Shown here one piece after another: positions 18,060 to 26,933 of a DNA stretch of 64,000 bases (position 1 is the stretch's first letter; each line of letters starts with the position of its first letter). This stretch comes from Vibrio sp. CAU 1672 (GTDB taxonomy: Bacteria > Pseudomonadota > Gammaproteobacteria > Enterobacterales > Vibrionaceae), in assembly GCF_029223195.1 (NCBI RefSeq), contig NZ_JARHUF010000019.1, positions 1 to 64,000 of the forward strand, written 5' to 3'. Below the pieces are notes generated by a model. The model was not told the origin of the DNA. It saw nothing but the letters and a program-made list of their open reading frames with translations, and did not search any database. Both the position numbers and the translations under genes were made by a program.

Positions 18060-18914
18060 TTAATCAATGATTGCTTTGATCATTTCACTTAGGTTTGTTG
18101 TAGGACGACCGATCAAAGCACTTAATTCACCCTGATCATCAAACAATCCTTCCTTCGAAGCGCCGGTATCAGAATTTGCAAGCAGTGCCGCGAATGGCTC
18201 AGGCAGTCCGGCACCAACAAGGGCTTGTTTAAATTCATGTTCAGGCAGGTTTACGTAAGGTATTGCTTTACCTGACTCCTGACTGACTAACGCCGCCAGA
18301 TCAGCGAGTGTGTATGCCCCATCGCCAGCCAGCTCATAAACTTTTCCGGCTTGTGGTTCGTCTGATGCAATGACCACAGCAGCAGCTTCTGCATAATCTT
18401 CTCTCGCAGCTGAGCTTATCCGGCCCTCACCTGCACTACCAATATATGCCCCATGCGCAATGGCCGACGCGACGCTGGCAAGATAGTTCTCCGTATACCA
18501 ACCGTTGCGAAGCAGCACAAATGGTACCCCGCTCTCTTTCAGGTATTGCTCTGTTTCAATGTGCTCTGCGGCCAGTCCTAAAGGCGACGAGTCTGCATGC
18601 AGTAAGCTTGTATAAGCGATAAGCGAAACACCTTGGCTTTTTGCCGCGTCGATAACATTGCGGTGTTGTGCCACTCTCTGGCCCAACTCGCTCGAAGAGA
18701 TAAGCAGAATTTTGTCTGCGCCATCGAACGCTTTTTCCAGCGTTTCAGGCCTTGAGTAATCTGCTTCACGCACCTGCACACCCATGGCGGCTAAATCACC
18801 GGCCTTTTCAGGAGTACGAACCGCAGCAACAATTTCTGACGCGTCGACTTTGCGGACTAAATGTTTGATCACCAGACGGCCAAGCTGGCCATTAGCACCT
18901 GTTACAACAATCAT
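18060..18914 (-). CDS. qorB: NAD(P)H:quinone oxidoreductase, QorB/YtfG-like (NmrA-type SDR)
   Basis: Atypical short-chain dehydrogenase of 284 residues. The Rossmann motif VTGANGQLGRLVIKHL is at 4-19, with the QorB/NmrA feature ILLISSSELGQRVAQHRNVIDAA around 70-92 and LRNGWYTENYL near 136. The similarity to E. coli QorB (286 residues), which reduces quinones with NADPH, is high along the whole length. It is transcribed divergently from a LysR regulator, with shared dyads between the two starts, a standard arrangement for a LysR-controlled stress gene. Quinone or electrophile induction is inferred. Confidence 0.85.
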   Translation of the reverse strand: MIVVTGANGQLGRLVIKHLVRKVDASEIVAAVRTPEKAGDLAAMGVQVREADYSRPETLEKAFDGADKILLISSSELGQRVAQHRNVIDAAKSQGVSLIAYTSLLHADSSPLGLAAEHIETEQYLKESGVPFVLLRNGWYTENYLASVASAIAHGAYIGSAGEGRISSAAREDYAEAAAVVIASDEPQAGKVYELAGDGAYTLADLAALVSQESGKAIPYVNLPEHEFKQALVGAGLPEPFAALLANSDTGASKEGLFDDQGELSALIGRPTTNLSEMIKAIID

Positions 18915-18951
18915 ATGTCTAGCTCCATGTGTTTCTCAATTGTGTTGCGAT

Positions 18952-19022
18952 AACTATATAGTTTCGTTATTGATTGATAATTAGCAGACATATAAACTCA
19001 TAGTTAAATGTGACTAAACTAT
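18952..19022. promoter_or_regulatory. Candidate LysR operators between qorB-like and lysR
   Basis: A perfect 12-bp palindrome AACTATATAGTT sits at 18952-18963. A second dyad, ATAGTT (19000-19005) with AACTAT (19017-19022) and containing a T-N11-A arrangement, sits nearer the regulator start. Both carry the same half-site, consistent with paired binding of the LysR protein encoded at 19033. Confidence 0.55.
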
Positions 19023-19032
19023 AAGTAAGTAA

Positions 19033-19920
19033 ATGATCTCACTAGATGACATGATGGTGTTTACTAAGGTGGTCGAAACCCAGTCTTTTACCAAAGCTGC
19101 AGAACAGTTAGGCATTGGCAAAGCTCGGGTGTCCCAGATCGTGACCAAACTTGAGCAAGGGTTAAATACCCGCCTGCTGCAACGAACTACACGTTCGCTG
19201 TCACTGACTGACACCGGAGTCCGCTACTACAAAAAGTGTTTGATGATTAAAGAGCTGGCAATGGAGGCCAACACGGAAGCCCAGAAGTTCAGTAACGAGC
19301 CAACTGGCCTGATCCGCATTTCAACGCCGATCGGCAACGCAGGATACATACGCCTCTTCAGTAAGTTTCTCAGTCAGTATCCGAAAATTCAGCTTGAAGT
19401 GGTGGAGAGTGACAGCTACAGCAACTTAATCGAATCCCGCTGCGATATCGCAATTCGTGCTTCATCTGCACTCGAAGATTCCAGCCTGTATGCCACTAAA
19501 ATTGGTGAGTTTGATGATATCCTTTGTGCGTCACCACAGTACTTGCAGGATGTTGTTCAGTTACAGTCAGCACAAGATCTGCTTAAACTCGACTGGGTAA
19601 GCCACGATATTGTGCATGGGGAAAAACTATTAATCCTAAAGTCGCCACAGGGAGAAATCAGGCTGAGCAAAAAGCCCAAAGTACGGGTGCGCACTACAAA
19701 CTCACTAAAAGGATTCCTGCTCAATCATATGGGATTTGGTATTTTGCCAGACTTTGCGGTTAAAGATGAACTGGCTAGCGGTGAACTGGTCAGGATCCTC
19801 CCACAAGTCCATGACGTTCGTATTCCGTTGTATGCTGTGTATCAGAACAAGGCATTAATGCCGCTAAGGACGCGTACTTTGATAGATTTCCTCAAGCAAG
19901 AAGCGAGCTCTTACCCTTAA
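19033..19920 (+). CDS. LysR-family transcriptional regulator
   Basis: The product has 295 residues. The N-terminal winged helix-turn-helix covers residues 1-60 (MMVFTKVVETQSFTKAAEQLGIGKARVSQIVTKLE). A linker helix follows, then a LysR substrate-binding domain at about 90-290 (LIRISTPIGNAGYI, WVSHDIVHGE). The profile is that of the CrgA/DsdC-like group with short effector domains. It is divergent from qorB-like and probably controls it. No strong Shine-Dalgarno precedes ATG 19033; the alternative ATGs at 19051 and 19054 would cut into the DNA-binding domain, so I keep 19033. Confidence 0.88.
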   Translation: MISLDDMMVFTKVVETQSFTKAAEQLGIGKARVSQIVTKLEQGLNTRLLQRTTRSLSLTDTGVRYYKKCLMIKELAMEANTEAQKFSNEPTGLIRISTPIGNAGYIRLFSKFLSQYPKIQLEVVESDSYSNLIESRCDIAIRASSALEDSSLYATKIGEFDDILCASPQYLQDVVQLQSAQDLLKLDWVSHDIVHGEKLLILKSPQGEIRLSKKPKVRVRTTNSLKGFLLNHMGFGILPDFAVKDELASGELVRILPQVHDVRIPLYAVYQNKALMPLRTRTLIDFLKQEASSYP

Positions 19921-20069
19921 GGTTCTCTCAACAGCATCGAATCCGCCATGGCTCATGCAGTATCAACGAACCCCATATATCATGGCACCTCAATACCTCT
20001 GTTCAGGAGGCCAACTCACAATGCCACTGCAGTTAGCTTCCTTGAAACAATAAGCTTCCTTGAAGGAAT

Positions 20070-20110
20070 AAAACCGGAACAGTCCAGAAATCTGTTCCGG
20101 TTTTATTTTT
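20070..20110 (+). terminator. Terminator after the LysR gene
   Basis: AAAACCGGAACAG pairs perfectly with CTGTTCCGGTTTT around a nine-base loop and is followed by ATTTTT. Just before it, AGCTTCCTTGAA is repeated twice in tandem (about 20035-20065). Confidence 0.88.
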
Positions 20111-20157
20111 CCCGGGTCATATAGCCTATCTGAGTTCAAATCGGAAAGGTAAACATC

Positions 20158-20385
20158 ATGACTATCTATGACTACATTGCAAACTATATCCAATCCACTT
20201 ATAAATATGAGAAAAACCAAGGCTTTTGGGCTCGACTGTTTTATTTATCGCCAGCGGAAAGAGTTCAGCGTCTCAACGAAATTTTCGATACGAATAAGTT
20301 TTGGGAGAGCACCTCGGCTTTCACTGCTACTCAGACACAAGCCTCGGAACAACAGCCTGAACAAAAATACCGCAAGCAAAAATGA
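20158..20385 (+). CDS. Small protein coupled to the SgrR-like regulator, function unknown
   Basis: The product has 75 residues. The gene ends in ATGA, sharing four bases with the start of the next gene, so translation of the two is probably coupled. The protein has an aromatic-rich N-terminal half (YDYIANYIQSTYKY, then FWARLFYLSPAERVQRLNEIF), which may form two amphipathic helices, and a polar Gln/Lys tail. No signal peptide or known domain is recognised. It is not SgrT-like in length or sequence. GGAAAGG at 20141-20147 lies 10 bases before the ATG and supports translation. The close coupling suggests it works with, or regulates, the SgrR-type protein. Confidence 0.6.
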   Translation: MTIYDYIANYIQSTYKYEKNQGFWARLFYLSPAERVQRLNEIFDTNKFWESTSAFTATQTQASEQQPEQKYRKQK

Positions 20386-21965
20386 ACAAACGTAAATTAG
20401 AACTCTACGAAGATCTCTTCAAGAAAGTAGGGCCCGGCGCTAACAAGGTCACCATTGGCGACATTGTCGGCGCTTTCAACTGCAGTGACAGACATGCCCG
20501 CACGTTACTCAAACATATGGCTGAAAACAGCTGGTTAACTTGGCATCCAATGAAAGGGCGAGGACAGAAAGGGGAGCTTAACTGTCATATCGAACCTATT
20601 CAGGCGTGCTATCAGGCGGTAGATATTGCTATCGAACAAGGAAAATATGAGCAGGCATATCAGCTCATTGGTTTCAATGGACGCGACGTTGCTTTCGGTT
20701 TAAAGCATTATTTGGGCCGGGCATCCAGCCAAAGTGAGAAAACCATATATGCCCCCTTTCACAGAAAGCTAGGCTGGTTACACCCTCATCACTCAATGGA
20801 ACGGACAGAAAGGCACCTGATTCACGAAATATTCCAGACTCTGGTGAGTTATCATGGTTCAGAACTCAAAGGAGAGCTTGCTCATCACTGGGAAAGTGAT
20901 GAAGACCATATGCGATGGTGTTTTTATCTGCGCTCAGGGGCAACCTTTCATGATCAGTCCCCAGTGACTGCGGCAGATGTCGTTGAAAGCCTCAGGGCTT
21001 TAACTATATCTTCATACTGGCAAAGACTTTACGACCACATCAATCTAATAGAAGCGGTTTCGACGTACTGCGTAGTTATCACTTTAAAGGACGCCGATCC
21101 CGGTTTACCTTACTTACTAACCAGGGCCGAAGCTTCGATCATACCGCAACGTAATATCTATCAACCAGAGGGAACCTACGCGCCTATAGGTTCAGGCCCA
21201 TTTATCGTTGACATCCACTCCAGCAAAGTTCTTAGACTTAAGAGGAATAATCACTACAACGGTCAGAATGCACTCATTGAACAGATCGAAATCTGGATTC
21301 ACCAAGAATGGGCACTGGATAAAAAATGTGCCGAAAATTTCTTCTTTCTTGATGGTGATGAGAAAAACTATAAAGTATCCACGACCAATATTGGGTACTT
21401 CTTTATCCTTATAAATCATCGTGGTTTACAAACTAAAGCGACCAAAAATGCACTACTCAGGCTTTTAGAAAGTAATGAGGCAGCGTCTTTTGAGCTGCCC
21501 TTCCCTATTTCATTTAGTTACGAGAATAACAATGACAACCGTAGCTTTGCTACTGCGTTAATGAACATACGCTCTCCGGCAAAAGCTAAGCCATCGGGCA
21601 GTCAGGTAGTATATGGCCATAGCCTATCAAACCAGGATCTGGCTATCGGCGGAATTCGGCTGGAAGGAGACCGGGCAACCAGTTTATTCGCCTTCTTTAA
21701 GCTTTACCCTTATTGGGACAAGAACCTGACCTGGAAGCAACATGAAAATCTACAACAGGTTTTGCAGGCAGTACGTCGTTGTGTGTCGCCTACTCAGCGG
21801 GAGGAATTACTCGACAGCTTGCTTGTAACACTTTATGACAGCAACGTACTAGCTATCATAAAGTCAGAGGATCTGATGTTAACCGTCCCATCGAGGGTTC
21901 GAAACGTAGAAATAAACTCAATTGGGTGGTGCAGTTTTGCAAAGCTTTGGATAGACCACAACTGA
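20382..21965 (+). CDS. SgrR-family transcriptional regulator (HTH plus solute-binding domain)
   Basis: The product has 527 residues. The N-terminal SgrR-type winged helix domain spans about 1-115 (VTIGDIVGAFNCSDRHARTLLKHMAENSWLTW). A periplasmic-binding-protein-like domain of the SBP_bac_5 class covers 130-527 (ETHLIHEIFQTLVSY-like start, then WCFYLRSGATFHDQSPVTAADVVESL). In E. coli SgrR senses sugar-phosphate stress and activates the sRNA SgrS. No SgrS/SgrT-like gene or sugar transporter is adjacent here, so the target is unknown. There is no signal peptide, so it is cytoplasmic. It overlaps the upstream small gene by 4 bases. Confidence 0.85.
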   Translation: MNKRKLELYEDLFKKVGPGANKVTIGDIVGAFNCSDRHARTLLKHMAENSWLTWHPMKGRGQKGELNCHIEPIQACYQAVDIAIEQGKYEQAYQLIGFNGRDVAFGLKHYLGRASSQSEKTIYAPFHRKLGWLHPHHSMERTERHLIHEIFQTLVSYHGSELKGELAHHWESDEDHMRWCFYLRSGATFHDQSPVTAADVVESLRALTISSYWQRLYDHINLIEAVSTYCVVITLKDADPGLPYLLTRAEASIIPQRNIYQPEGTYAPIGSGPFIVDIHSSKVLRLKRNNHYNGQNALIEQIEIWIHQEWALDKKCAENFFFLDGDEKNYKVSTTNIGYFFILINHRGLQTKATKNALLRLLESNEAASFELPFPISFSYENNNDNRSFATALMNIRSPAKAKPSGSQVVYGHSLSNQDLAIGGIRLEGDRATSLFAFFKLYPYWDKNLTWKQHENLQQVLQAVRRCVSPTQREELLDSLLVTLYDSNVLAIIKSEDLMLTVPSRVRNVEINSIGWCSFAKLWIDHN

Positions 21966-22227
21966 GCGAGTCGGATATCGATGAGTGGCGACTGGATCGG
22001 TAGAGATATCATCTAGTACAGTGAAACAAGCATTCACGGTTATGGCGGAATCTTCATCAAACATTGAAAAACGATAACTCAGTGGCCAAACTTGATTAAC
22101 TTCTGCCCCCTGATACCAAACCAAACTCCTGATGATTCGTGAAGGGAATGAAGATTCGCAAACCCGAAAGTCTGCTAGTAAACAATGTGTTATTATTTTT
22201 CTCCGGAGTGTTTGAAGGAATGAAAAG

Positions 22228-23109
22228 ATGGCAAAAACAATCTCACTAGTGCTGGGCAGTGGTGGCGCCAGAGGCCTGGTCCATATTGGCATCATTCGCT
22301 GGTTGATTGAAAACGGTTATCAGATCAAATCCATCTCTGGCTGTTCTATTGGTGCACTCATCGGGGGCATATATGCCGCTGGCGAGTTAGATGAATTTGA
22401 ACAGTGGATCACTAGTATTGATCAGAAAGATATAGCGATGATGCTTGATTTCTCATGGCAATCCAGTGGTATGTTCAAAGGAGATAGGATTGTCGAGACC
22501 CTGCGTGAACTCATCGGTGATGTTTCTATCGAAGAGCTGCCTATCACCTATACTGCGGTAGCAGCGAATGTCGCCAATGAAAAAGAGGTCTGGATCAAAT
22601 CGGGCTCACTGTTTGATGCCATTCGCGCTTCCATTTCATTGCCACTATTTTTCACCCCACACACCATTAATGGTGAAGCGCTAATTGATGGTGGGGTATT
22701 AAACCCGGTTCCCATTGCCCCTACCTTTGGCGACAACACAGACCTCACCCTCGCGGTCAACTTAGGTGGCGAGCCCGAAGTGCTTACCCAGAAGGTGCCA
22801 CTAACAGCTCAACAACCAATGGAAAGTAAGCTTCATCACAAGATCACACATTTCATCGATAGCTTAGGCAGCAGCGTAAAAAGTAAAATGAGCTTTAACT
22901 TTGCCGCCTACGATATTGCCAACCAGGCATTTGATGCTATGCAATCCACCATTGCCCGCCAAAAACTGGCGGCCTATCCCGCGGACATCACACTAGAGGT
23001 ACCGCGAAACGCGTGTGGCACACTACAGTTTGAGCGCTCTCAAGAGATGATTGATCGTGGTTATCAATTGGCAAAAGAGAAACTGGGTAAGCAGCTTTCG
23101 TTAACGTGA
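22228..23109 (+). CDS. Patatin-like phospholipase family protein
   Basis: The product has 293 residues. Patatin fold: an oxyanion-hole glycine-rich loop GSGGARG at 10-16, the nucleophile motif GCSIG with S40, and the dyad aspartate D154 in IDGGVLNP. No signal peptide is seen, so the enzyme is cytoplasmic or membrane-peripheral. The overall arrangement and length resemble E. coli RssA rather than secreted ExoU/PlpD types. Acyl hydrolase activity is expected; the natural lipid is unknown. ATG 22228 follows GAAGGAATGAAAAG. It stands alone on the plus strand; the HNH gene after it is convergent. Confidence 0.88.
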   Translation: MAKTISLVLGSGGARGLVHIGIIRWLIENGYQIKSISGCSIGALIGGIYAAGELDEFEQWITSIDQKDIAMMLDFSWQSSGMFKGDRIVETLRELIGDVSIEELPITYTAVAANVANEKEVWIKSGSLFDAIRASISLPLFFTPHTINGEALIDGGVLNPVPIAPTFGDNTDLTLAVNLGGEPEVLTQKVPLTAQQPMESKLHHKITHFIDSLGSSVKSKMSFNFAAYDIANQAFDAMQSTIARQKLAAYPADITLEVPRNACGTLQFERSQEMIDRGYQLAKEKLGKQLSLT

Positions 23110-23209
23110 GGGGCTTGCCTACCGGCTGCCACTAACTCTGTTACACAAACATATTTTGTGGGCATACATGTTTTAGCATACAAACCCCAAGTCGCAGAGC
23201 ACGGCAAAA

Positions 23210-23554
23210 TCACTTCTTCATCATCTTTGCTAAATCAGCAAATGGGTTGTATGTCGCCGCTTGGTGTTCATCTTCCCCTGGCTTTATCTCACTGCCGTAA
23301 CGTTCATGCTCCAGATATTTACTATGTTCGTGATCGTGGCAATAGAGGCACAACAACTCCCAGTTACTTCCATCTTCTGGATTATTCGTGTGGTCATGAT
23401 CTTTATGATGTACCGTTAATTCACGTAGATTCGAATATACAAACTCCCGGGCACAGCGTCCGCATACCCAAGGATAGAGTTTAAGTGCTTTCTCTCGATA
23501 ATCAGCTTCTTTACGTGCGTAATTTGCACTGGTTCCGTAATAATCTGAAGACAT
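23210..23554 (-). CDS. yajD: HNH-endonuclease-fold protein, YajD type
   Basis: HNH nuclease family member, 114 residues from the ATG at 23554. Longer open reading to 23638 adds residues that no family member has, and GGAATACC lies before ATG 23554. The zinc-binding and catalytic features are PWVCGRC, LTVHHKDHDHTNNP (HNH core, with HH and later N), and LCLYCHDHEH. This matches E. coli YajD, a conserved protein of unknown biological role. A tail ATYNPFADLAKMMKK is typical of the group. It is convergent with the patatin gene. Confidence 0.85.
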   Translation of the reverse strand: MSSDYYGTSANYARKEADYREKALKLYPWVCGRCAREFVYSNLRELTVHHKDHDHTNNPEDGSNWELLCLYCHDHEHSKYLEHERYGSEIKPGEDEHQAATYNPFADLAKMMKK

Positions 23555-23803
23555 GTTGGTATTCCATAAATAGCATTTGTCCTCAGATGCTAACATGAGT
23601 GTAAATTGGAAAAAATGACCAAAGAGCACAAAAGGCACTAAAACAGATCGTTCAGAAATGCCGTATTCATAACAGGATCACGTCACCCTTACTACCACAA
23701 TGCTTCGCTAACCGCCTCTTAGAACAAGAGCTGGCTTACGTTCACTGCAAATCCTTCTTGGTCATGCGAGTTTAAATACAAACAGCACTAACCTGAAAGT
23801 AAA

Positions 23804-23830
23804 CAAAAGGCCCACATCTGCGGGCCTCTT
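23804..23830 (-). terminator. Terminator of the subtilase gene
   Basis: On the minus strand AGGCCC pairs with GGGCCT around a short loop, with AAGA before and TTTTG after, 15 bases beyond the stop codon. Confidence 0.7.
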
Positions 23831-23840
23831 TTCAGGGTGA

Positions 23841-25742
23841 TCATTTGTTCGGTTTGCCCCCTCCTTTGCCACCACCTTTACCGCCGCCCTTGCCGGCAAC
23901 TGTGACGTTGATGGTCCAGTCACTCCAGAACACGGAACCATCGCTTTGCTGGATGGTGCCAACCCGGTAATGCACTTCGCCACTGGCACTGGAATCTTCG
24001 AATGTCGTTGCCGTTGGATCAAGAACCTCCCAGTTGGTCAGGCTTTGCCATCGGTTGCGTTTGGCATTCCAGCTCTCGCGCTCAACCCTAAAGCCAGCAA
24101 TGCCATCCTGATCCCCAAAATAGTCCCAATCAAGCGAGACAATGCTACTGTTGACGGCTATCGAGAGATTCTCCGGCGCTGTAACCACCTTAGGCGGCGG
24201 TTCTGAAGGGGTTGCGGTCAGGGCGCCAACCAGATTAAGCCGTCCGTATTGGGAGATGCTCAGCAGATCCTGGCCACCAGCGCCAGTCGGATCGGCCCCC
24301 TGTTCCAGCATCATGCGGATCATCTGGTTGCACGCTACGCCGGAAGCGTCCTGACAAGCCGCTGGATCGGACAACTGGTCCGCATATTTGTCTGCCCAGA
24401 GCAAAGCGGCGGCACCGGCGACATGAGGGCTGGCCATGGAGGTGCCGGACTGCCAGTGAACACAGGCGTCATTGTCGTAATCGAAGCTGCCACATAACTC
24501 ATTGGGCAGCGTGGAGAGGATATTATCACCGGGTGCCAGCAGCGACACCCAATCGCTGCCATAAGTGGAAAAACTGGCCCGGTTGTCATCGTCATCGGTG
24601 GCACCTACGGCTATGACGTTGTCGTAGGCCGCGGGGTAGTTTTTGATCGGGTCCCCTGCGTTACCGGCCGCGCTCACCAGCAATACGCCTTTTCCCCAGG
24701 CGTAGTTAACGGCATCGTTTTCCGACTGGCTGTAACCGGCCAGGCTAACCGGGTTGCTGTCGGCATCGATTTCATCGGAGGCATAACTCATGTTGACCAC
24801 GTGGTAGCCATTATCGGCGGCATAGGTGATGGCATCGATTGATGAGGACAGCGGACATACGCCCATGGCGCTGGTGAGGATACATCCGAAAAAGGGGTCG
24901 CAGACATAGATCAGGTATTCGTAGCAGGCCTTCAGGTTGCCGACGGAACTGTTGAAACCAACCCCGGCAATACCAATACCGTTGTCGGTCTGACCGGCTG
25001 CGATGCCAGCGACATGGGTGCCGTGCCCAAGCACATCCTCAAGGGTATCGCTTTGGTAGTCGGTGACGAATTTCTGTTGCTCGACACATTTGCCGTTGCC
25101 GAACTCAATGCTACTGACTGTGTCTCCTGCCATACGGCAATCGATACCGGAATCAAGGATGGCTATCTTGACGGCCGGATCGCCTTTAGTAACAGCCCAG
25201 GCTTCGGGCGCATTGATATCGGCACCAGGCAGCCCGGACGCGGCGTCCAGATACGGGCCAAACAGGGGATCATTTACAACCACCGAATGTGTCTGGCCGG
25301 TATTGTTGAGCCCCCACTGCTCAGAGAAGTAATCACTGGCGTAGATATTGGCACTATCTCCTTCAGTGGGAATGTACTGGACAGTGGTGATGCGGTTGAG
25401 ATCGGGCTCGGCGTACAATACGTTGGGGTTCTGGTTAAACCGGATTAACTGCGTTTGCACCGTCCCGGCGGGTACCTGCAGTACATGCACCTCAATGCCA
25501 GCTATCACCTTGAGAGACTTGGCGTGGCTCTCACGCATCAGTTCCCCCACCTCAGACGCCGCTGCGCCGGGGCGAAATTTGACCAAAATGCGATCCGGTG
25601 CATAGGCGGGAGGTGGCGTAGTATGGATGATACCGGGACGGCTCTCGGGGTAAGCCTGCGGGAGGGTCAGGCTTTCTGGTACAGCCGCCTGCGCCGACGC
25701 AAACGACAGCAACAGGGTCGACAAGAATAATGAATGACGCAT
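23841..25742 (-). CDS. Secreted subtilisin-like serine protease (S8) with Fn3-like domain and Gly/Lys tail
   Basis: The product has 633 residues. A signal peptide covers 1-20. An I9-type propeptide spans about 45-118 (DRILVKFRPGA...AEPDLN). The S8 catalytic domain contains D197 (ILDSGID), H240 (GHGTHVAG), the oxyanion residue N361 (AAGNAG) and S435 (GTSMASPH). A fibronectin-III-like domain follows at about 520-610. The protein ends in three GGGK units and PNK. Paired cysteines in the catalytic domain suggest disulfides and secretion to the medium. The DNA is visibly richer in G and C than the surrounding genes, pointing to acquisition by transfer. It is alone on its strand, with its own terminator. 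Confidence 0.92.
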   Translation of the reverse strand: MRHSLFLSTLLLSFASAQAAVPESLTLPQAYPESRPGIIHTTPPPAYAPDRILVKFRPGAAASEVGELMRESHAKSLKVIAGIEVHVLQVPAGTVQTQLIRFNQNPNVLYAEPDLNRITTVQYIPTEGDSANIYASDYFSEQWGLNNTGQTHSVVVNDPLFGPYLDAASGLPGADINAPEAWAVTKGDPAVKIAILDSGIDCRMAGDTVSSIEFGNGKCVEQQKFVTDYQSDTLEDVLGHGTHVAGIAAGQTDNGIGIAGVGFNSSVGNLKACYEYLIYVCDPFFGCILTSAMGVCPLSSSIDAITYAADNGYHVVNMSYASDEIDADSNPVSLAGYSQSENDAVNYAWGKGVLLVSAAGNAGDPIKNYPAAYDNVIAVGATDDDDNRASFSTYGSDWVSLLAPGDNILSTLPNELCGSFDYDNDACVHWQSGTSMASPHVAGAAALLWADKYADQLSDPAACQDASGVACNQMIRMMLEQGADPTGAGGQDLLSISQYGRLNLVGALTATPSEPPPKVVTAPENLSIAVNSSIVSLDWDYFGDQDGIAGFRVERESWNAKRNRWQSLTNWEVLDPTATTFEDSSASGEVHYRVGTIQQSDGSVFWSDWTINVTVAGKGGGKGGGKGGGKPNK

Positions 25743-26369
25743 GGCACAATACTCCGTGTTGGGCGAGTTCCTTACTTAGCCGGGGAACTCCATTTGCCAG
25801 ATGAAATGGCAACGGGTACGACACAAATCCCATCAAGACCTTTTAGCTCAGAATAGAAGCCGGATTCTGCATTTTCCAACAAGGGGGCTGACAACTACTG
25901 CATAGTCTCGAGAATAGAACAATGGCAAGAATAGGAAAACGGATCTGTCGCGGTCAGCCATGCCACTCTCAATGCTCCTTGGCTGCCATATCCAGGTTCT
26001 TCTTGTCCTGATTCCCTACCCAAAACTGCAATTTATCGTCAACGAAATGTTTCACATAGAAACGAGGGAGGTAGTGGTGTAATTGAAATGAACTCATTTG
26101 ACTTTCTACTTAGCTGTTAGTTGATAAGACCATTTGCAGCCAATGCAATAACTCACCACCAGCAAAATGTAATCAATGTAAGTCAAAAAAATGAGGGAGA
26201 TTGTGGATTAAAAAACAAAACGGGGCATTAATGAGTTCAAAAATGGCAGGCTAATGAGAAGAACGAATCGAGTCGCACCTGCCATAGTGTCAGAGAATGT
26301 ATGAGTGAGTTCAGATAGTGTTTAAGCCACCCGAAAGCCAGCTTACTGTATCTAAGCAGACTCTGAGTC
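25743..26369. other. Intergenic region with a gene remnant
   Basis: Apart from the DUF4238-like remnant described separately, I see no gene or strong hairpin in these 627 bases. The upstream region of the subtilase is GGAGTATTGTGCC before the ATG at 25742. Confidence 0.5.
25969..26097 (-). pseudogene. N-terminal remnant of a DUF4238-type gene
   Basis: From an ATG at 26097 the reverse strand reads 42 codons to a TGA at 25969. The protein begins MSSFQLHHYLPRFYVKHF and continues with DDKLQFWVGNQDKKN. The H-H-Y-x-P-R-F-Y-x-K-x-F pattern and the following short D-x-K-L-x-x-W stretch match the N-terminus of DUF4238 proteins, which are normally around 250-350 residues. After the TGA I find no continuation in any of the three minus-strand frames that resembles the family. 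It therefore looks like a truncated remnant. Only weak ribosome site bases are present before the ATG. Confidence 0.5.
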
Positions 26370-26648
26370 TTACGTACGATACAACACTTTCACTACATGC
26401 CAGCCGAACTTGGTTTTGACCAGGTGCGGGGTCAGCACTTCACCACTAAAACAGACTTTATCAAACTGTGGCACCATCTGGCCGCGGCGAAACTCACCCA
26501 GGTCACCGCCCCGTTTACCCGAAGGACAGGTTGAATATTTTTTTGCCAGCGTTTGAAATTTAGCGCCTTTCTTCAGCTGCTTGATGATGTCTTCAGCTTG
26601 TTCTTTGTGCTTTACCAGAATATGTAAAGCGGCTGCGGTGTTTGCCAT
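26370..26648 (-). CDS. ppiC: Peptidyl-prolyl cis-trans isomerase, parvulin type
   Basis: The product has 92 residues from the ATG at 26648, preceded by GAGAGGCACATCC; the frame extends to 26663 but the family starts [13 protein letters not shown]. It is a stand-alone parvulin domain: [17 protein letters not shown], the [20 protein letters not shown] core, and the C-terminal [14 protein letters not shown]. Size and sequence match cytoplasmic PpiC of E. coli (93 residues), which isomerises proline peptide bonds. It is monocistronic. The low-complexity region upstream separates it from the divergent dehydrogenase gene. Confidence 0.92.
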   Translation of the reverse strand: MANTAAALHILVKHKEQAEDIIKQLKKGAKFQTLAKKYSTCPSGKRGGDLGEFRRGQMVPQFDKVCFSGEVLTPHLVKTKFGWHVVKVLYRT

Positions 26649-26933
26649 GGATGTGCCTCTCAAAATATCGAACGCGCAAGTTTACCCAAAATCGGGGGTC
26701 AAGCTCAAGGCTGGCACCAACAAAACAGTGGCAGCTGTTTAACCCACTCCCAGCCCGCCTAGACCAGAGGCCCATTAGCGTTCGCCTGTAAATAATCGAA
26801 AATCAACACATTAATGCTTATGGCGTTGGCATCTGACCCTGCTCACTCTAACAACTTTTTTTTACCACCACACCGCACAACCACCACAAAGCCGACTATC
26901 TTATAAACAGTATCGAATGATAGGCATATGATT

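Noticed and set aside
23555..23638. Longer start of the YajD-type gene
   Set aside because: The added 28 residues are not part of the family and a better ribosome site precedes ATG 23554.
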